From Gonatopus flavifemur (taxonomy: Eukaryota > Arthropoda > Insecta > Hymenoptera > Dryinidae), in assembly GCA_018340375.1 (NCBI GenBank), contig JAFFJZ010000001.1, positions 15,084,001 to 15,148,000 on the forward strand: a stretch of 64,000 nucleotides of DNA, given 5' to 3'. Each line of letters begins with the position of its first letter. Positions within the stretch are counted from its first letter, which is position 1. Shown in pieces: positions 12,771 to 23,585 of the stretch. The position numbers were made by a program, and so were the translations under genes. The notes under the pieces are model-generated. The model searched no databases and was not told the origin of the DNA. It saw only the letters and a program-made list of their open reading frames with translations.

Positions 12771-13100
12771 GTTTTCGTTGTGTACGTACACGTTGTTACT
12801 TTCCCAGTTCGAGGGCGATAGAACGATGACGACGAGAAACAATGAGAGATATTCAACAATGGTACCAAGATAGGGAAAGAAGATGTGGGTGGCGAAATGA
12901 CGGAACAGGGAGGTGAAAAAAAGAGAAAAAAGAAAGGAATGAATAGACGGAACAGCGGGAGGAATAGAAAAGCGGGAGGAGGAAAAAAGAGAAGGTTGTG
13001 AGTGGGGCAAATGATGAGTCCCGGGCGACAGAAGAGCTTGAAGGAGGGTATATAACCCAGCGCCCCATTTAACATGTACCTGAATAGCCATCTGGAAGAA
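12771..13100. other. Purine-rich tract with a TATA-like end
   Basis: Between about 12895 and 13010 the plus strand is dominated by GGA/AAG runs, so the minus-strand frames here are low-complexity Ser/Phe/Pro and not trustworthy. It ends with GGGTATATAACCCAGCGCCC near 13047-13066, which looks like a TATA box in a GC-richer setting. This might be a promoter, but there is no recognisable downstream first exon. Confidence 0.25.
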
Positions 13101-14084
13101 TGGTGAAAAGGTCCCTTAGGAATTCCCGTTCACCCACTCTCTGTGCCACCATGAAATCTCTGAATCCCTGCTATCGGCGTCCAACTTTCTGTTTCTTCTA
13201 CTTTTCTTTTTTTTCTTTACTCTCTCTTGTCTATTCTTATTCTGTTCGCAGAAGTCAATTTGAAATGGAACGAATTTTCATCCGAAGAAAACATGAGAGT
13301 TCACTGACAGTATTGTGTTTAAAATATTCAACACATGTTTTGACGATAGGCTGTTTACAATTTTGTATAGTTCTAAAAATTCAAACGCGTCGTTCATTCT
13401 TTTTCTATTTTCTATTTTATAAAAATGGAAACAAGGAATGAGATCTCAAATTCTCATTCACTCGAAAATTCATATTCTGATTGCTGTTTTGTTGAGATTT
13501 GTTAGCAATTCTTTTTCATGAAGATGTGGGAGAGAATGTGTTGTATTCGACTGATTTTTCCAAATTCAAATCCAAATCCAGAAAACTTCCTCATATTCTC
13601 ATTTTTCGCATCGTATAAAGGTATGAGGAATTTCCTTAATACAGAGTTAGTACACTTATATTCGCAAAGTATTTCTGCAGCACTTACATCTCGAAGTGTC
13701 AGTATACTTGAAGTTGTGACTTCTTATACTTTGAGGGGTAGGATTTCAGACGACGATGCCTCGTTTATAACGATGAGAGACTGGAAAGGAGAACAAGGGA
13801 GAGGCCATGACACTAAAGTAAGTGAGTATAACTGGGGCTCGGATTTCATGAAAGTACCACTTTACACTAGGTTGATGTCACAGCTTGACAAATATACGTC
13901 TCTCACTCTCTTGGTGGATTGTCGATCTCTCCGCATCGAGTTTGTATAGCAGTATTGAAAGGAGAATGCATAGTTTTCGTCTTGAGTTAAGTGAATTTCA
14001 AAAATTCTTAACCTGCATAAGAGATTGTGAGTTTGGAATATTGATGGGCTATGGAGTGCGTAATATTTTATCCCTCCCTCTGCA
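13101..14084. other. Unassigned; holds a 143-codon unrecognised frame
   Basis: A plus-strand frame at 13518-13949 (143 codons) matches no family I know. Its composition (Ser, Phe and Leu scattered, no motif) is compatible with chance in AT-rich DNA, and there is no clear splice context. I do not call it a gene. Confidence 0.4.

Positions 14085-14147
<63 letters not shown>
14085..14147. repeat. (AAT)n microsatellite, about 21 units
   Basis: Uninterrupted AAT repeat of about 63 bp. It encodes an isoleucine run in one frame, which should not be taken as protein. Confidence 0.97.
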
Positions 14148-14148
<1 letters not shown>

Positions 14149-16744
14149 GTAATATTTAGTCACTGGATTTGATATTTCAGCTTGCAATTTGGTATGTCAT
14201 GATTTTGAATTATCAGCGATGCACATCTCTGTAGAGAAGTGAAACATCGCAATTCAGGAGAAAATATCATTTTAAAATCGATGCTTTTGATGGGAAATCA
14301 GTAAACAAGAATGTTGAGGGGAAGCAATGCTATGAATTCTAAAATTCATGTTTTGGATGCAACGGTACTCCACTGGCAATTTTATGGTACTCACTGAACA
14401 AAAGTTGGAATTCCGCAATTAACATAAACATATCTATCGTGACAATAATTCGTCATAAGTGTGATTCCAGAAGAACAATCTATGAGTCATGGAAACTCGT
14501 GTATAATGAGGAACGGAAATATATTCCATTTCCAAATGATTCAAACATAAACTCCATCAAACGAATTTGTCTGGGCGCAAGGAGAGTATACAAACTACAC
14601 GAACTACATCGAACAAATCTTTCGTAATACAAACGATCAGGATCTGAGTTATCTGAAACTTCATCGAGATGATGAGAAAGAGCGCAAAGAGAAAACGCGA
14701 TCGACGAATTTCAATGGATCAAAGTGCAGACTTAGTTCAATTAGATGCCGTCATGAGCGTGTTGCGGCGAAGCTGTATGTTGGAGGAAGCGCGAAACTTC
14801 AAAGTACCGTGATAATTCCTACGTTGACGAGTCACGGGAACAGCGAAAATGATTACGACGTCGTATCGTAATTATTTACTGGGCTCGTTACGCAAAACAC
14901 CCCAACAAACATGTACTTTCTCCACAATCTGTATAAGATATACATACAAAGTAAATTTCATAGGCGAAGAGATGATTTTCATGCGCAAATAATAATTCGT
15001 AATAAATGCGATGTCTCGGATTCTCTTTGCATATCCTATATTCCAACACATTCTTTCTTCATGAGAATAAAACGCTTTCCACTTTTTTCCTCATATAGAA
15101 ACATCTTCTATGGCTATATGCGGTCGGCCGCTCATACCACTCGATCGTTATGACTAGCTATCGGATTTTAGATACCTTCATGGATTATTGTTCGGTGAGA
15201 ATTTTTTTCCCTGATTGCTATATCGCTGCACTTGGCTGAAACGCGGTATCTACCAAAACGTGATATCGCCATATTTTCTCTTTTCCGTTCGCGAGTTAAT
15301 TGATGCTCAACTATGAAATCCTATTTCTCATATCAGGAACTAGTGCTGAATAACAGGGTGCGATACTATAAGAATTGTTGTTATTAACTCATCGTTATTA
15401 ATTTAATTCCTGAATATTGATCTCATTCAACACCGAAACAACATTCAAAATTTGAAAAATTTGCCATCATCGTTTGAAAAAAGACACGAATGTTATCCCA
15501 AGCTCTGCATTAATGAGAGAAATTACATGAATTTATATTCCAAGCGGATTATCTACTTATATGATGTGTAATTTATGATCGAAAGGTATATCTCGGCTGT
15601 GTTCCATTCTTTGCGATGATCGTTCATCTGCAACTATGGAAGAAGGAAATTCTCACGCTTTATATCCTTCTTGCAAAAAAGAGAATTGTTCCTTTGAGAT
15701 GCAATTAATTCACCTCTCGTTTATCGCGATTCCCAGAAATTCACCTGAAAGGCGCTTGATCGTGCATTTCAAAAGTGAATATGAATTCTGAGGTTTCCTA
15801 TGATTACAATCCAACGGTTATGAGCGTTCAATAACTTTCCACCTCGTTTGTCAACGATCGAAAGAGTCGAATGTTCCACTCAAGCGAAAGACAGTTCCAC
15901 AGGCGCGAGACAGTTTCGAACGCGGACAGATTTTAATTGAGTTTCTAGGTTTGATAATGAAGGAAGAGTTTATCTATGGCAGTAGAAAATGAAAGAGTAT
16001 GTGAGTTTTCGATTTGAATATTACGTATAAATTTGGACCGTAGCTTCGTATATTTCAATAAATACAACATTTCCAGTGATATAGAAGTCAGCAAAATGGG
16101 TATTACATACTCGATAATAATTCAATTTTTTAATTCGGATAGAGCGTTGCCTCCGCTGCACCATTCATTCATTCATTCATTCATTCATTGTGACTCACAG
16201 AGGTGAGAGGAATTGTTTCATACCTGTTTTATGGAAATCGATGCAGTCGTTTTGGACTGCAAGAGGGAACAAAGAAACTGGAATCCATATATAAATACAT
16301 AGATGAATCTTCCCGTGCATGCATGATGCACGTACTTACAGACACATGAATGGATATAGATTGTTCAACACATTACTCTCCTTTGTATGCGCAGTGTAGT
16401 AGAAAGCCGAGGAACCCTCCATGAACGTTGTAAAATTTGACAAAACAAAACCCAAGAAGAAATTAAATAGCATTGAATTTTAGCCTGCTGAAAGAACTCC
16501 AGTGTGAGAACCACATAATTGCGAGATATCTGATTTTCTTGAGAATTCAAATTCAGTCAAAAGTTTTCAAGTTTGATGAACCATTTCATTTGGGAATATT
16601 GGAAACCTGCATCTTAACAAATTTTGCATTTTTCATCGCAAAAATGTTATCAAGGATCATCATTATTCTGTTATCTTGTACGATCCCTTGGAGATTTCAA
16701 ATCTGCTCGAGGCAACACTCCGGTTATTAAACCCTCTTTGTTTA
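14148..16744. other. Unassigned, with a CpG-richer patch near 14650-14880
   Basis: No recognisable gene. Around 14840-14870 the sequence carries a palindromic TACGACGTCGTA and an ATTACGA...TCGTAAT inverted pair, in a patch richer in CpG than its flanks, possibly a regulatory element. A (CATT)n run lies at 16162-16189, and a small CGTGCAT...ATGCACG inverted repeat near 16313-16331. Confidence 0.45.
16162..16189. repeat. (CATT)n microsatellite
   Basis: About seven CATT units. Confidence 0.95.
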
Positions 16745-17055
16745 GAAATACCGGTTGCGGTATGTACGTGTATCTAAGCCATTCGAGACTCCGATGTAGT
16801 ATATGCAACATGACCACGTTGCTGGATTGTGCTCGTTGGCCAGGGACGTCGACCAAAGGGGGCCCCTGGAGGAAGAGCCGCACAAGTTGACTGGCCACGT
16901 AGAATCAGGTTGGACGGTTGCACGTTGCACGCTAATTGCAGAATCACGCGCAAATGAAATTGTCTAGCGCGCTTGATCTAATTAGCTTGCGGCCCGCAGG
17001 GCCGTAATTGAAAGGCATCATCGTCGAAGCCTACCCAGAAATAGTTATCCCGGTG
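16745..17055. other. GC-rich complex block, candidate conserved non-coding element
   Basis: Unlike its AT-rich flanks this block is GC- and CpG-rich, non-repetitive within the window, and not open for long in any frame. It holds GGGGGCCCC, GTTGGCCAGGGACGTCGACC and a TCTAATTAGC homeodomain-type site, followed by TTGCGGCCCGCAGGGCCG and GTAATTG. This mixture is typical of conserved insect enhancers or a non-coding exon. Alignment to related genomes would be decisive. Confidence 0.35.
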
Positions 17056-18401
17056 TCTATCCGGTTTCTCGAATTCCAAAGCGAAATCCTGATACAACGC
17101 GGTGGATCGTAAGTATTAAACCATGATATACCGACCCCAGTTATTTGTAACGAAGTGATATTTTTCCTCGTGTTATCAATTACCGTATGGTCGATGATTT
17201 CTTCATACCCATTTCTGATTTTGACAGGAATATGAAACCGAGCGGTCGTAAAAATCACTGTGCTCTTAAAGTTCTTATAAACGATTAACTCTAAAGCCAA
17301 GAATTATTGCCTGAAAATTGGCTATAACGGAGGTTATAAAAGGCATGAATACAGCTATGCAAGGGTATGAGAGCAGGCAAACCCCAAGCGCGTCTGGTCT
17401 TTTAATTAAGCCACTCCTCGATTGGATTATCTGCTAACGATAACTCGTACGTTAGACGGAAAGAGAGGACCACGGGAAGATCATTACGAGAATTCAGGCT
17501 TGCCAAACGTCGAAATAAAAAAGAAAAAACTGAGAAAAGGAAATAATAACATAGAAGTACTGAAACAAAAAGGTCTATGTGGATGAATCAAATCGTGTGG
17601 TATGAAAATGTTTCGTACATTCTGAATAGTCAATTACTTTTTGTGGGAATTGAATAATTGGACGCTTATTGTTATTCGATTGTAGGACTTCATGAAAAAT
17701 CATATTCAAAGGAAGGATTTCTATACCCCATCCCAATTTGAATTTTATTCCATGCATCGATGTAATGTGATATTCATAATGGGGTGGAACAAGAATTGAG
17801 AGTCAAGATTTTTGGTCTCGTATTTCCAATAATGGTGAAAATCATATTTTATTACACAATGGACATCGGAGAGATTCATTTATTATCGAAAACCATTAAA
17901 TTCTATTGCATATTTTATGAACAGAAATTTAATATATCCTTTTAAATGATCGATAGATGCATTCTACCAATACAATATTTGCATTCAATAATGTTGATGT
18001 GATTTTTTGTATTTTCATACTGACTGAATGAAATTCCAGAGGACGGATTGATTTTTCGCTGATGTTACTGATTCTTGAAGAATGTTAATATCAAGAGACA
18101 CGACAGTGTCTTGAGTCGAGTAAATGAAAAAATAGCATAAGAAGCGCTTATATTGACCTTCAATGCAATAATCTAACTTAATCTCTGCGGAAAATTTTGA
18201 ACACACAATAACACGATGCATACCATGAAAGAATGATCAAACTTAAATTTTGTAATGAAAATACGCGTTTTAGATTGACCCCATCAAAATTTCGATCAAT
18301 CAAAGTACTGAAAAGATATCATGATTTGAATTATTCTTTTATGTGAAAACAATGTTTTTTATTCCAATGTTTTTGTTGACCCAGTTTCCTTATGCTACAA
18401 T
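17056..18401. other. Unassigned AT-rich DNA
   Basis: No recognisable gene. A moderately complex, less AT-rich stretch near 17310-17480 includes TTTTAATTAAGCC and could belong with the preceding block. The rest is featureless. Confidence 0.45.
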
Positions 18402-18832
18402 CCCTGCTTGAAAGATCCGATTCGAACCTATTAACTGGTCAATCAGTATGAATCAGATTTTTGTTCAGGAGTTTTCCTATTTGATCTAATTCAAACCGAT
18501 TTCATTTGAATGAGATCAAACAGGAGAATTTCCGGACAAAAATCTGATTCAAACTGACTGACGAGTTGATAAGTTTCAATCAGATTTTTGAAGCACACTA
18601 TAAAAAATGATTGTCGAATTTTCCCTCGGAAAATGATGGCAGCGAAGTTCCTCCACAGATGGGTTATTTTTCACCATAAGTTGGTGGACTTTGCCTCCAT
18701 TTGTGGAGAATTCAACACACAAAAGACAAAATAATTCCTCATTTTTGGTGAAAAAACAATTCTCCCATGATGAAGGGACGAAATCCACCAACAGGGTGAA
18801 GAAAAACTCCCTACATTTTTTACAGTGCAGGG
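18402..18832. mobile_element. Foldback element, CCCTGCTTGAAAG ends, split by a MITE
   Basis: Two arms of about 85 bp (18402-18490 and 18505-18594) are inverted copies of each other, with shared words AATCAGATTTTTG and TTTGATCT. The right terminus GAAGCAGGG is split by the 18596-18827 MITE: removing the MITE and one CA joins GAAGCA to GGG and restores the complement of the left CCCTGCTT. The flanking dinucleotides are AT and AG, so no clean duplication is claimed for this outer element. Confidence 0.65.
18596..18827. mobile_element. MITE, CACTATAAAAAATG ends, CA duplication
   Basis: The left end is CACTATAAAAAATG and the right end is CATTTTTTACAGTG. CA flanks both sides (18594-18595, 18828-18829). 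The interior words (GGCAGCGAAGTTCCTCC, TTCTCCCATGATGA) match the family at 8775-9407. It is inserted near the right end of the 18402-18832 element. Confidence 0.75.
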
Positions 18833-19341
18833 AGACCAGTGCTTCTTCCGTACAGTAACGTGTCTGCTTTTGGAGAAACGTTGGCTTGCACAATCAACGC
18901 TATCCTCCCATTTCGCGATATCTCCGTTAGGGAAGAAAAGCGAACTGATTAGTGAGAGATTCGAACTCCCAAGCCTGTGAGTCATTCGTGTTTGGAAGTG
19001 TGACGAACGGAACGAAAACACGGCACTCAACAAACTCACCACTGTGAGTCTGCCCTGAAAAGACATTTACTACTGCAAACTACCGCTCGACCAACAGACG
19101 AAAATATACAAGTCAAAGTATGAGAGGAGGTGCTTTGGCAATGTTCTTCACTCATCAACTTTGGCTGTTACCAGAGAGGAGATGAAAGCACTCACGGTCG
19201 ATGTTTCATTGCTAGTAGGTGGAACAAGGGTAACAGACATATCGATTCCCTCTCTGATTTTTCAATTTTTTCTATTCATATATAATAAAGAATCAGAATT
19301 ATTTAGTGCCGATACATAATCGAACTTTGATTGAATAAGTA
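18833..19341. other. Unassigned
   Basis: No recognisable gene. The 131-codon minus frame that crosses this point (18671-19066) begins in unique DNA and runs into the MITE, so it is not credible. Confidence 0.5.
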
Positions 19342-19639
19342 CACTGACATAAAAACAACCTTGTTGAAACATTCGTGGTCGCAATAACTTGAAATCTGGT
19401 TCGATCCACCAGGAAATGTGATTGTGATGTCCAGAAAAAATGGTTGAAGCAAAAATTAACTACATTTTTCAGGTTAGAAAAACCAGATTCTTTTCTTGGT
19501 GTGATGACTTCAAAAATGTAGTGAATTTTGGCTTCAAACACTTTTTCTGGACATCACAATCACGTTTCCTGGTGAAGTGAACCAGATTTCAAGTTATTGC
19601 GACCACAAATGTTTCAGCAAGGTCGTTTTTCTGTCAGTG
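19342..19639. mobile_element. Long-arm foldback MITE, TA duplication
   Basis: The ends are CACTGACATAAAAAC and the complement of CACTGACAGAAAAACG, flanked by TA (19340-19341, 19640-19641). The arms are about 130 bp each and highly similar, sharing GTGGTCGCAATAACTTG, AAATCTGGTTC and TGATTGTGATGTCCAGAAAA. Transcribed, the element would form a near-complete hairpin. Confidence 0.85.
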
Positions 19640-20465
19640 TATTGAAAAGTAGGGGAGACCGGGTATGGTTGGAACATCGCGAATATCTGAATTTTCAAGC
19701 AGTTTGGAGAAATATTTGTCACAAATTTTAAAGATTGGACAGTAATTTTTTGAAGAATTTCCACTTGTGCTCCAATTACACGGAAGGAAGAAAATAGAGA
19801 AATTCACCTTGTAGGATGACAACGCGTCGCTTCAAGAAGTCTTCAAATGGAAATGTTGACAAAATCCCAGGTATTCGTTGACAAATGTACCAAGCTTGGT
19901 GTCAAGCTTGAGCCAATGCTAGTCAACATTGGGCCTAGCATGGTTACTAACATTGGCACCAAATTTGATTAATGTCTGGGATGATAACAATGTTCAACGC
20001 TTGGTATCCAAGCTTGGTTCAATATCAAGATTCAATATTGATTTCATGTTTTGAATCGATATTGGTGCCATGATTGATATACAATCAACCTCAACGAATA
20101 GGATAGTTTTCTTATTGGCATCCAAGCTTGATTGAATATAATATATTCCGACACCTGAAATTTCGTCGAATGTTATATCATCGCTACATTCCGAGTACAT
20201 AATAAAAGTATGTAACTTCTAATTTATATGTTCTGTAATATTTACATACGTTACTACGTAACTGATACATAACAAAAATTCCAAGTCATATTTTCTGAAG
20301 GTAAATTGCCTATGTAATTAATACAAAACACAGGAGTAACAAATTGTTACGTAACATGAGCGTAAAATATTATATAATTATTACATCAAATATATATAAC
20401 AGAGTTTAGGAACTTGTGATTACTGTGTTATGTAACATTTACATCCTCCTTTCAGTCTAGATATC
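19640..20465. repeat. Degenerate AAGCTTG and GTAAC word arrays
   Basis: Between 19866 and 20140 the palindrome ACCAAGCTTGGT and close variants recur, along with CAATATTG-type words and a CTGGGATGATAACA motif shared with the GC-rich array at 33085-33110. From about 20190 to 20460 the words change to ATGTAAC/GTTACGTAAC. Boundaries are not clear. Confidence 0.5.
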
Positions 20466-21017
20466 CTATGAGGGATTTCAAAGTATTGCATAAGATATCT
20501 AACTATGGATAGAAGTCACTAGATTGTTGAAAATCCAAAGCAAATTGACAGTTTTTTCAACTCAGTTCTCGTAAACTCGTGCAAATCGATTACGATTCCA
20601 CGGGCAGTTTTGACATCTCTAATTACTTCGGAGACAAGGACTCTCCAATATGAATTTCATAGTTTTGAGAGTTCCTTGTGATAAATCACCCTCATATTCA
20701 GTCAAAATAAGTGCGAGAACAATATTAAATCGTTCCTATCCTTTACCGGAAACAATTTCACATACAGCAGCTTTCGGAATATCGTAACTCATTCCAAAGA
20801 GACAGTAGGATACACTTGACGTAGCAAACAAACACAGCAAACTTTAGATTCTCCTATCGAGAGCCAAGTTGAACTTGAGGGTGAGATGTGTCGGAATTCT
20901 AGATCTTGTCATATGTGGAAGTTTCTCGCGACAATGAATCCGTATACTTATATTTGAATATTTTCGACTACTGAACGAATGATAGACACTTTGAATTCAC
21001 TCCAATTAAAATCAAAC
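20466..21017. other. Unassigned
   Basis: No recognisable gene. It precedes the LINE fragment and might include decayed LINE sequence, but I see no continuous homology. Confidence 0.5.
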
Positions 21018-21955
21018 TCCTCAAAACAATAGTAGGGAAGAGACTAGAGTTGAAAAAGTCTGTGTACATAGGTTATGTAGATATACAAAAAGCCTTCGAT
21101 AACGTTGATTGGGAGAAAATGTTCGTGATTTTGAGAAAGGTTGGAATTAATTTGAAGGATAGGAGAATAATATATGAATTATCTAAGAATTGAATCGCAA
21201 TAATAGAAATAGAGGGTCGAGAAGGGGGAGCACAAATTACTAGAGGGGTGAGACATGGATGCTCAGTATTGCCATTGATTTTCAATTTATATATAGAAGA
21301 AGTGATGAACGGAGTGAAGGAGCAAGTGCAATTAAATTCACAAATTCAGGGAGAAAATGTAAGCATGTTGAGATTCGCGGATGACATAGCTATATTAACT
21401 ATGAGTGGTGCTGAGTTAGAAAATATTCTCAACACTGTGAAAACGATATTACTAGAAAAGTATTGTATGAATATAAATAAGGACAGAACAAAATTCATGA
21501 TTCGTACAACAGCGAAAGCATCGACAAGAACGAAAATCAAAATAGATGCAGAGACAATTCGGCAAGTGAAAGAATTTAAATATTTAGAAAGCATAATTAC
21601 AGAAAACGGTAGAAGCGAAAGACATATATAAGAGCAAGAATAGCATAAGGAAAACAGGCTTCCCACCAAAAGAAACAGTCATTAGGCTCAAAGAATATTA
21701 GCTGAGCAGTGAGGAAGAAATGCTCGAAGAGTTACGTTTGGAGGACAACGTTATATGGTTGCGAAACTTGGGCAATCGGAAAAACCGACGAACGAAGACT
21801 CAAAACTTTTGAAATGTGGTGCTATAGGAGGATGCTTAGAATAAAGTGGATAGTAAAAGTAAAAAATGAAGAAGTACATGAGGAAGTAAATGAAGAAAGA
21901 TGTCTTTTGAAACATGTCGTGAAAAGAAGAAGTAATCTGATAGGACACACATTGA
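21018..21955 (+). pseudogene. Reverse transcriptase fragment of the LINE, inactivated
   Basis: Visible motifs in order: motif A (VDIQKAFDNVDW, near 21077), motif B (RGVRHGCSVLPLIFNLY, with altered residues compared with the usual QGCxLSP), and motif C FADD at 21374-21385. The later region reads YGCETWAIGKTDERRLKTFEMW and CYRRMLRIKWIVKV, typical of the segment after the RT core. Damage: an in-frame TGA at 21191-21193, then a frameshift between about 21600 and 21709. The reading frame after 21709 leads into the TTAA insertion. It is no longer able to encode an enzyme. Confidence 0.9.
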
Positions 21956-22125
21956 CCCTCAACGGCCACATGGGGTGCCTAGTTACCCCAGGCTTAAAAA
22001 AGTGGAATTGGAGGTCGTAAACCTTTCAAATAAATACAACAAACAGCATCTGCCGGTGACAGACATGTGCGAGGTGTGACTTCACTACATAGTAAGCCTA
22101 CATAGTATTTTCACATTCCTAATCA

Positions 22126-22495
22126 CACGGGAAAAAAGGAATTCGCTGTGGCAGCGAAATCTACTTTTGTTGGGTTCCTTTTGCCAGAGCAGCAAATTTT
22201 TTGCTGTGACAGCAAACTATTTGCTGTTCCAGCAATCTTGTTAGCTGCGACAGCGAATTTTTAGCTGTGGCAGCAAAAAATGTTTGCTATCCCAGCAAAA
22301 TTTGTTTGCTATTCTGTATATAATACTGAAAATTTGCTGGCGGAGCAAACATTTTTTGCTGCCACAGCTAAAAAATTGCTGTCGTAGCTAACACGATTGC
22401 TGTTATAGCAAATTTTTAGCTAGGTCAGCAAAAAAGTTTGCTATTCTATATATAATACCTCGATTTGCTGCGTCAGCAAATTGTTTCTCTCCGTG
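22126..22495. mobile_element. MITE with CAGCAAA/TTTGCTG array, CA duplication
   Basis: The ends are CACGGGAAAAAAGG and TTTCTCTCCGTG, flanked by CA (22124-22125, 22496-22497). The body has more than a dozen TTTGCTG or CAGCAAA words in both orientations, with a central TATTCTGTATATAATA repeated once. It is related by ends to 45299-45545, 49433-49852, 56421-56587 and 61500-61726. Confidence 0.8.
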
Positions 22496-22501
22496 CATGA
22501 A

Positions 22502-22715
22502 CACTGAGAAAAGTGAACTGTAACCATTACCATGCGAAAATAGTAGTTGAATGACAGAATCAGGTTATTTGGTATCCATCTTCATGTAAATGGTAACCAT
22601 TCCCATGTGCATGAACATTGCTACGATTCTCTATAGTATCCGAAACCAAATTCGCGAAGTTGTCCCCCAATTACTATTTGTACATGGTAATCATTACATT
22701 CCACTTCTCTCAGTG
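22502..22715. mobile_element. MITE, CACTGAGAAAAGTG ends, AA duplication
   Basis: The inverted ends CACTGAGAAAAGTG and CACTTCTCTCAGTG continue inward as GTAACCATTACCATG and its complement. The flanks are AA on both sides. It lies 6 bp from the preceding MITE. Confidence 0.75.
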
Positions 22716-23157
22716 AATATGTATTTAAAATCCAATAAAACGCAAAAAAACCAATTTTATGATTCGTAATTTTTTTCCATTTTTCTTTCCAGTAATTTTG
22801 CGAAATAAATATATTTTTTGAATAATTGGTGGATACTGTTATTTTTCTGTGGTAGTGGTTTATATTGTGCGGACGACCCTGGAGTTTTAGTCGTGAATAT
22901 TGTAAAATGGCAGAGTAGTGAATTTTTTTGCGATTTTGCCTGAATTTTGACTGATATGACCAGTTTCTAGAACGCCATCCATAAATTAACCAAGTTCAAC
23001 TATTAGAAATATTGAAGAACTAGTCTAAGAACATGACACAATTAGTTAAGAGTCTCAAAACATCTACACATCTTGTCCGACCTGGTTTTTCAACGTAGGG
23101 TAATTAGTTACCCTCTGTGGCCGCTATGTGGCCTGGGTGAGGTGTGGCCATTGAGGG

Positions 23158-23380
23158 TTAAGGCGTGATAGTTTATTGAAAACAATATTAGAAGTAAAAA
23201 TGAATGATAAAACTCGCAAAGATAGACCCAGATTAAGTTATATGAAGGAAATTATACAAGATAAGGGTTGTAGTAAATATGTTGAAATTAAGGGTTTAGC
23301 GGATAATAGGCAAGGGTGAAGGATTTCATCAAACCAGTCATAAGACTGATTACTTTATAATGATGATGATGATGATGAAA
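23158..23380 (+). pseudogene. C-terminal tail and 3' end of the LINE
   Basis: The frame continues from the first piece: RRDSLLKTILEVK, RKDRPRLSYMKEIIQDKG and GLADNRQG, ending in TGA at 23317-23319 where related elements usually have Trp (NRQGW). The (TGA)n tail follows at 23361-23378. The good frame here, compared with the damage upstream, suggests a fairly young insertion. Confidence 0.85.
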
Positions 23381-23585
23381 ATGAAACTTATTCGAATACG
23401 CGATTTGATGATTCGGCGTCGATTGGACTCATAAAGCACAACTAAATTACTAATCTGAAGTCAATAATTCCTCATCTTGGAATTGTGAATACGCGGAACG
23501 CGCTAATAATTTCGTTAATAGTTGAAGAGAGAAATTCTCATACACTTCACTGTCGAATCATGTTAAAGTCACATCCTCGTCACTC
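23381..23585. other. Unassigned
   Basis: Short unassigned spacer between the LINE tail and the next repeat array. Confidence 0.5.

Larger units (their letters stand above)
21956..23157. mobile_element. TTAA-flanked (piggyBac-like) non-autonomous element
   Basis: The ends are CCCTCAACGGCCACA and the complement of CCCTCAATGGCCACA (14 of 15 match), flanked by TTGA (21952-21955, a decayed TTAA) and TTAA (23158-23161). TTAA specificity with CCC-type ends is typical of piggyBac, although other TTAA users exist. At 1202 bp it has no transposase frame and carries two adjacent MITEs (22126-22495 and 22502-22715). It sits inside the C-terminal codons of the LINE. Confidence 0.8.
21018..23380 (+). mobile_element. 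5'-truncated RTE-like LINE, split by a TTAA element
   Basis: Two pieces, 21018-21955 and 23158-23380, belong to one non-LTR retrotransposon. The first holds reverse-transcriptase motifs, the second the C-terminal tail and a (TGA)n run at 23361-23378 that looks like a simple-repeat 3' terminus. Removing 21956-23157 and one TTAA joins the pieces in frame, giving IGHTL followed by RRDSLLK. Only about 350 codons remain of an element normally near 1000, so the endonuclease domain is missing. The RTE-type assignment rests on the GCETW...RRMLRI.W and NRQG-stop C-terminal signature. Confidence 0.85.

Noticed and set aside
12746..13091. Overlapping minus frames of about 109 codons rich in Phe/Ser/Pro
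   Set aside because: All three arise from the purine-rich tract and are low-complexity artefacts.
13518..13949. 143-codon open frame
   Set aside because: No known family or motif and no supporting context; kept only as a note.
19866..19980. Apparent 115-bp CCCAG element with AT on both sides
   Set aside because: The sequence beyond 19980 (ATGATAACA...CTTGG) continues the same array and matches 33085-33110, so the apparent right end is internal and the AT match is likely coincidence.
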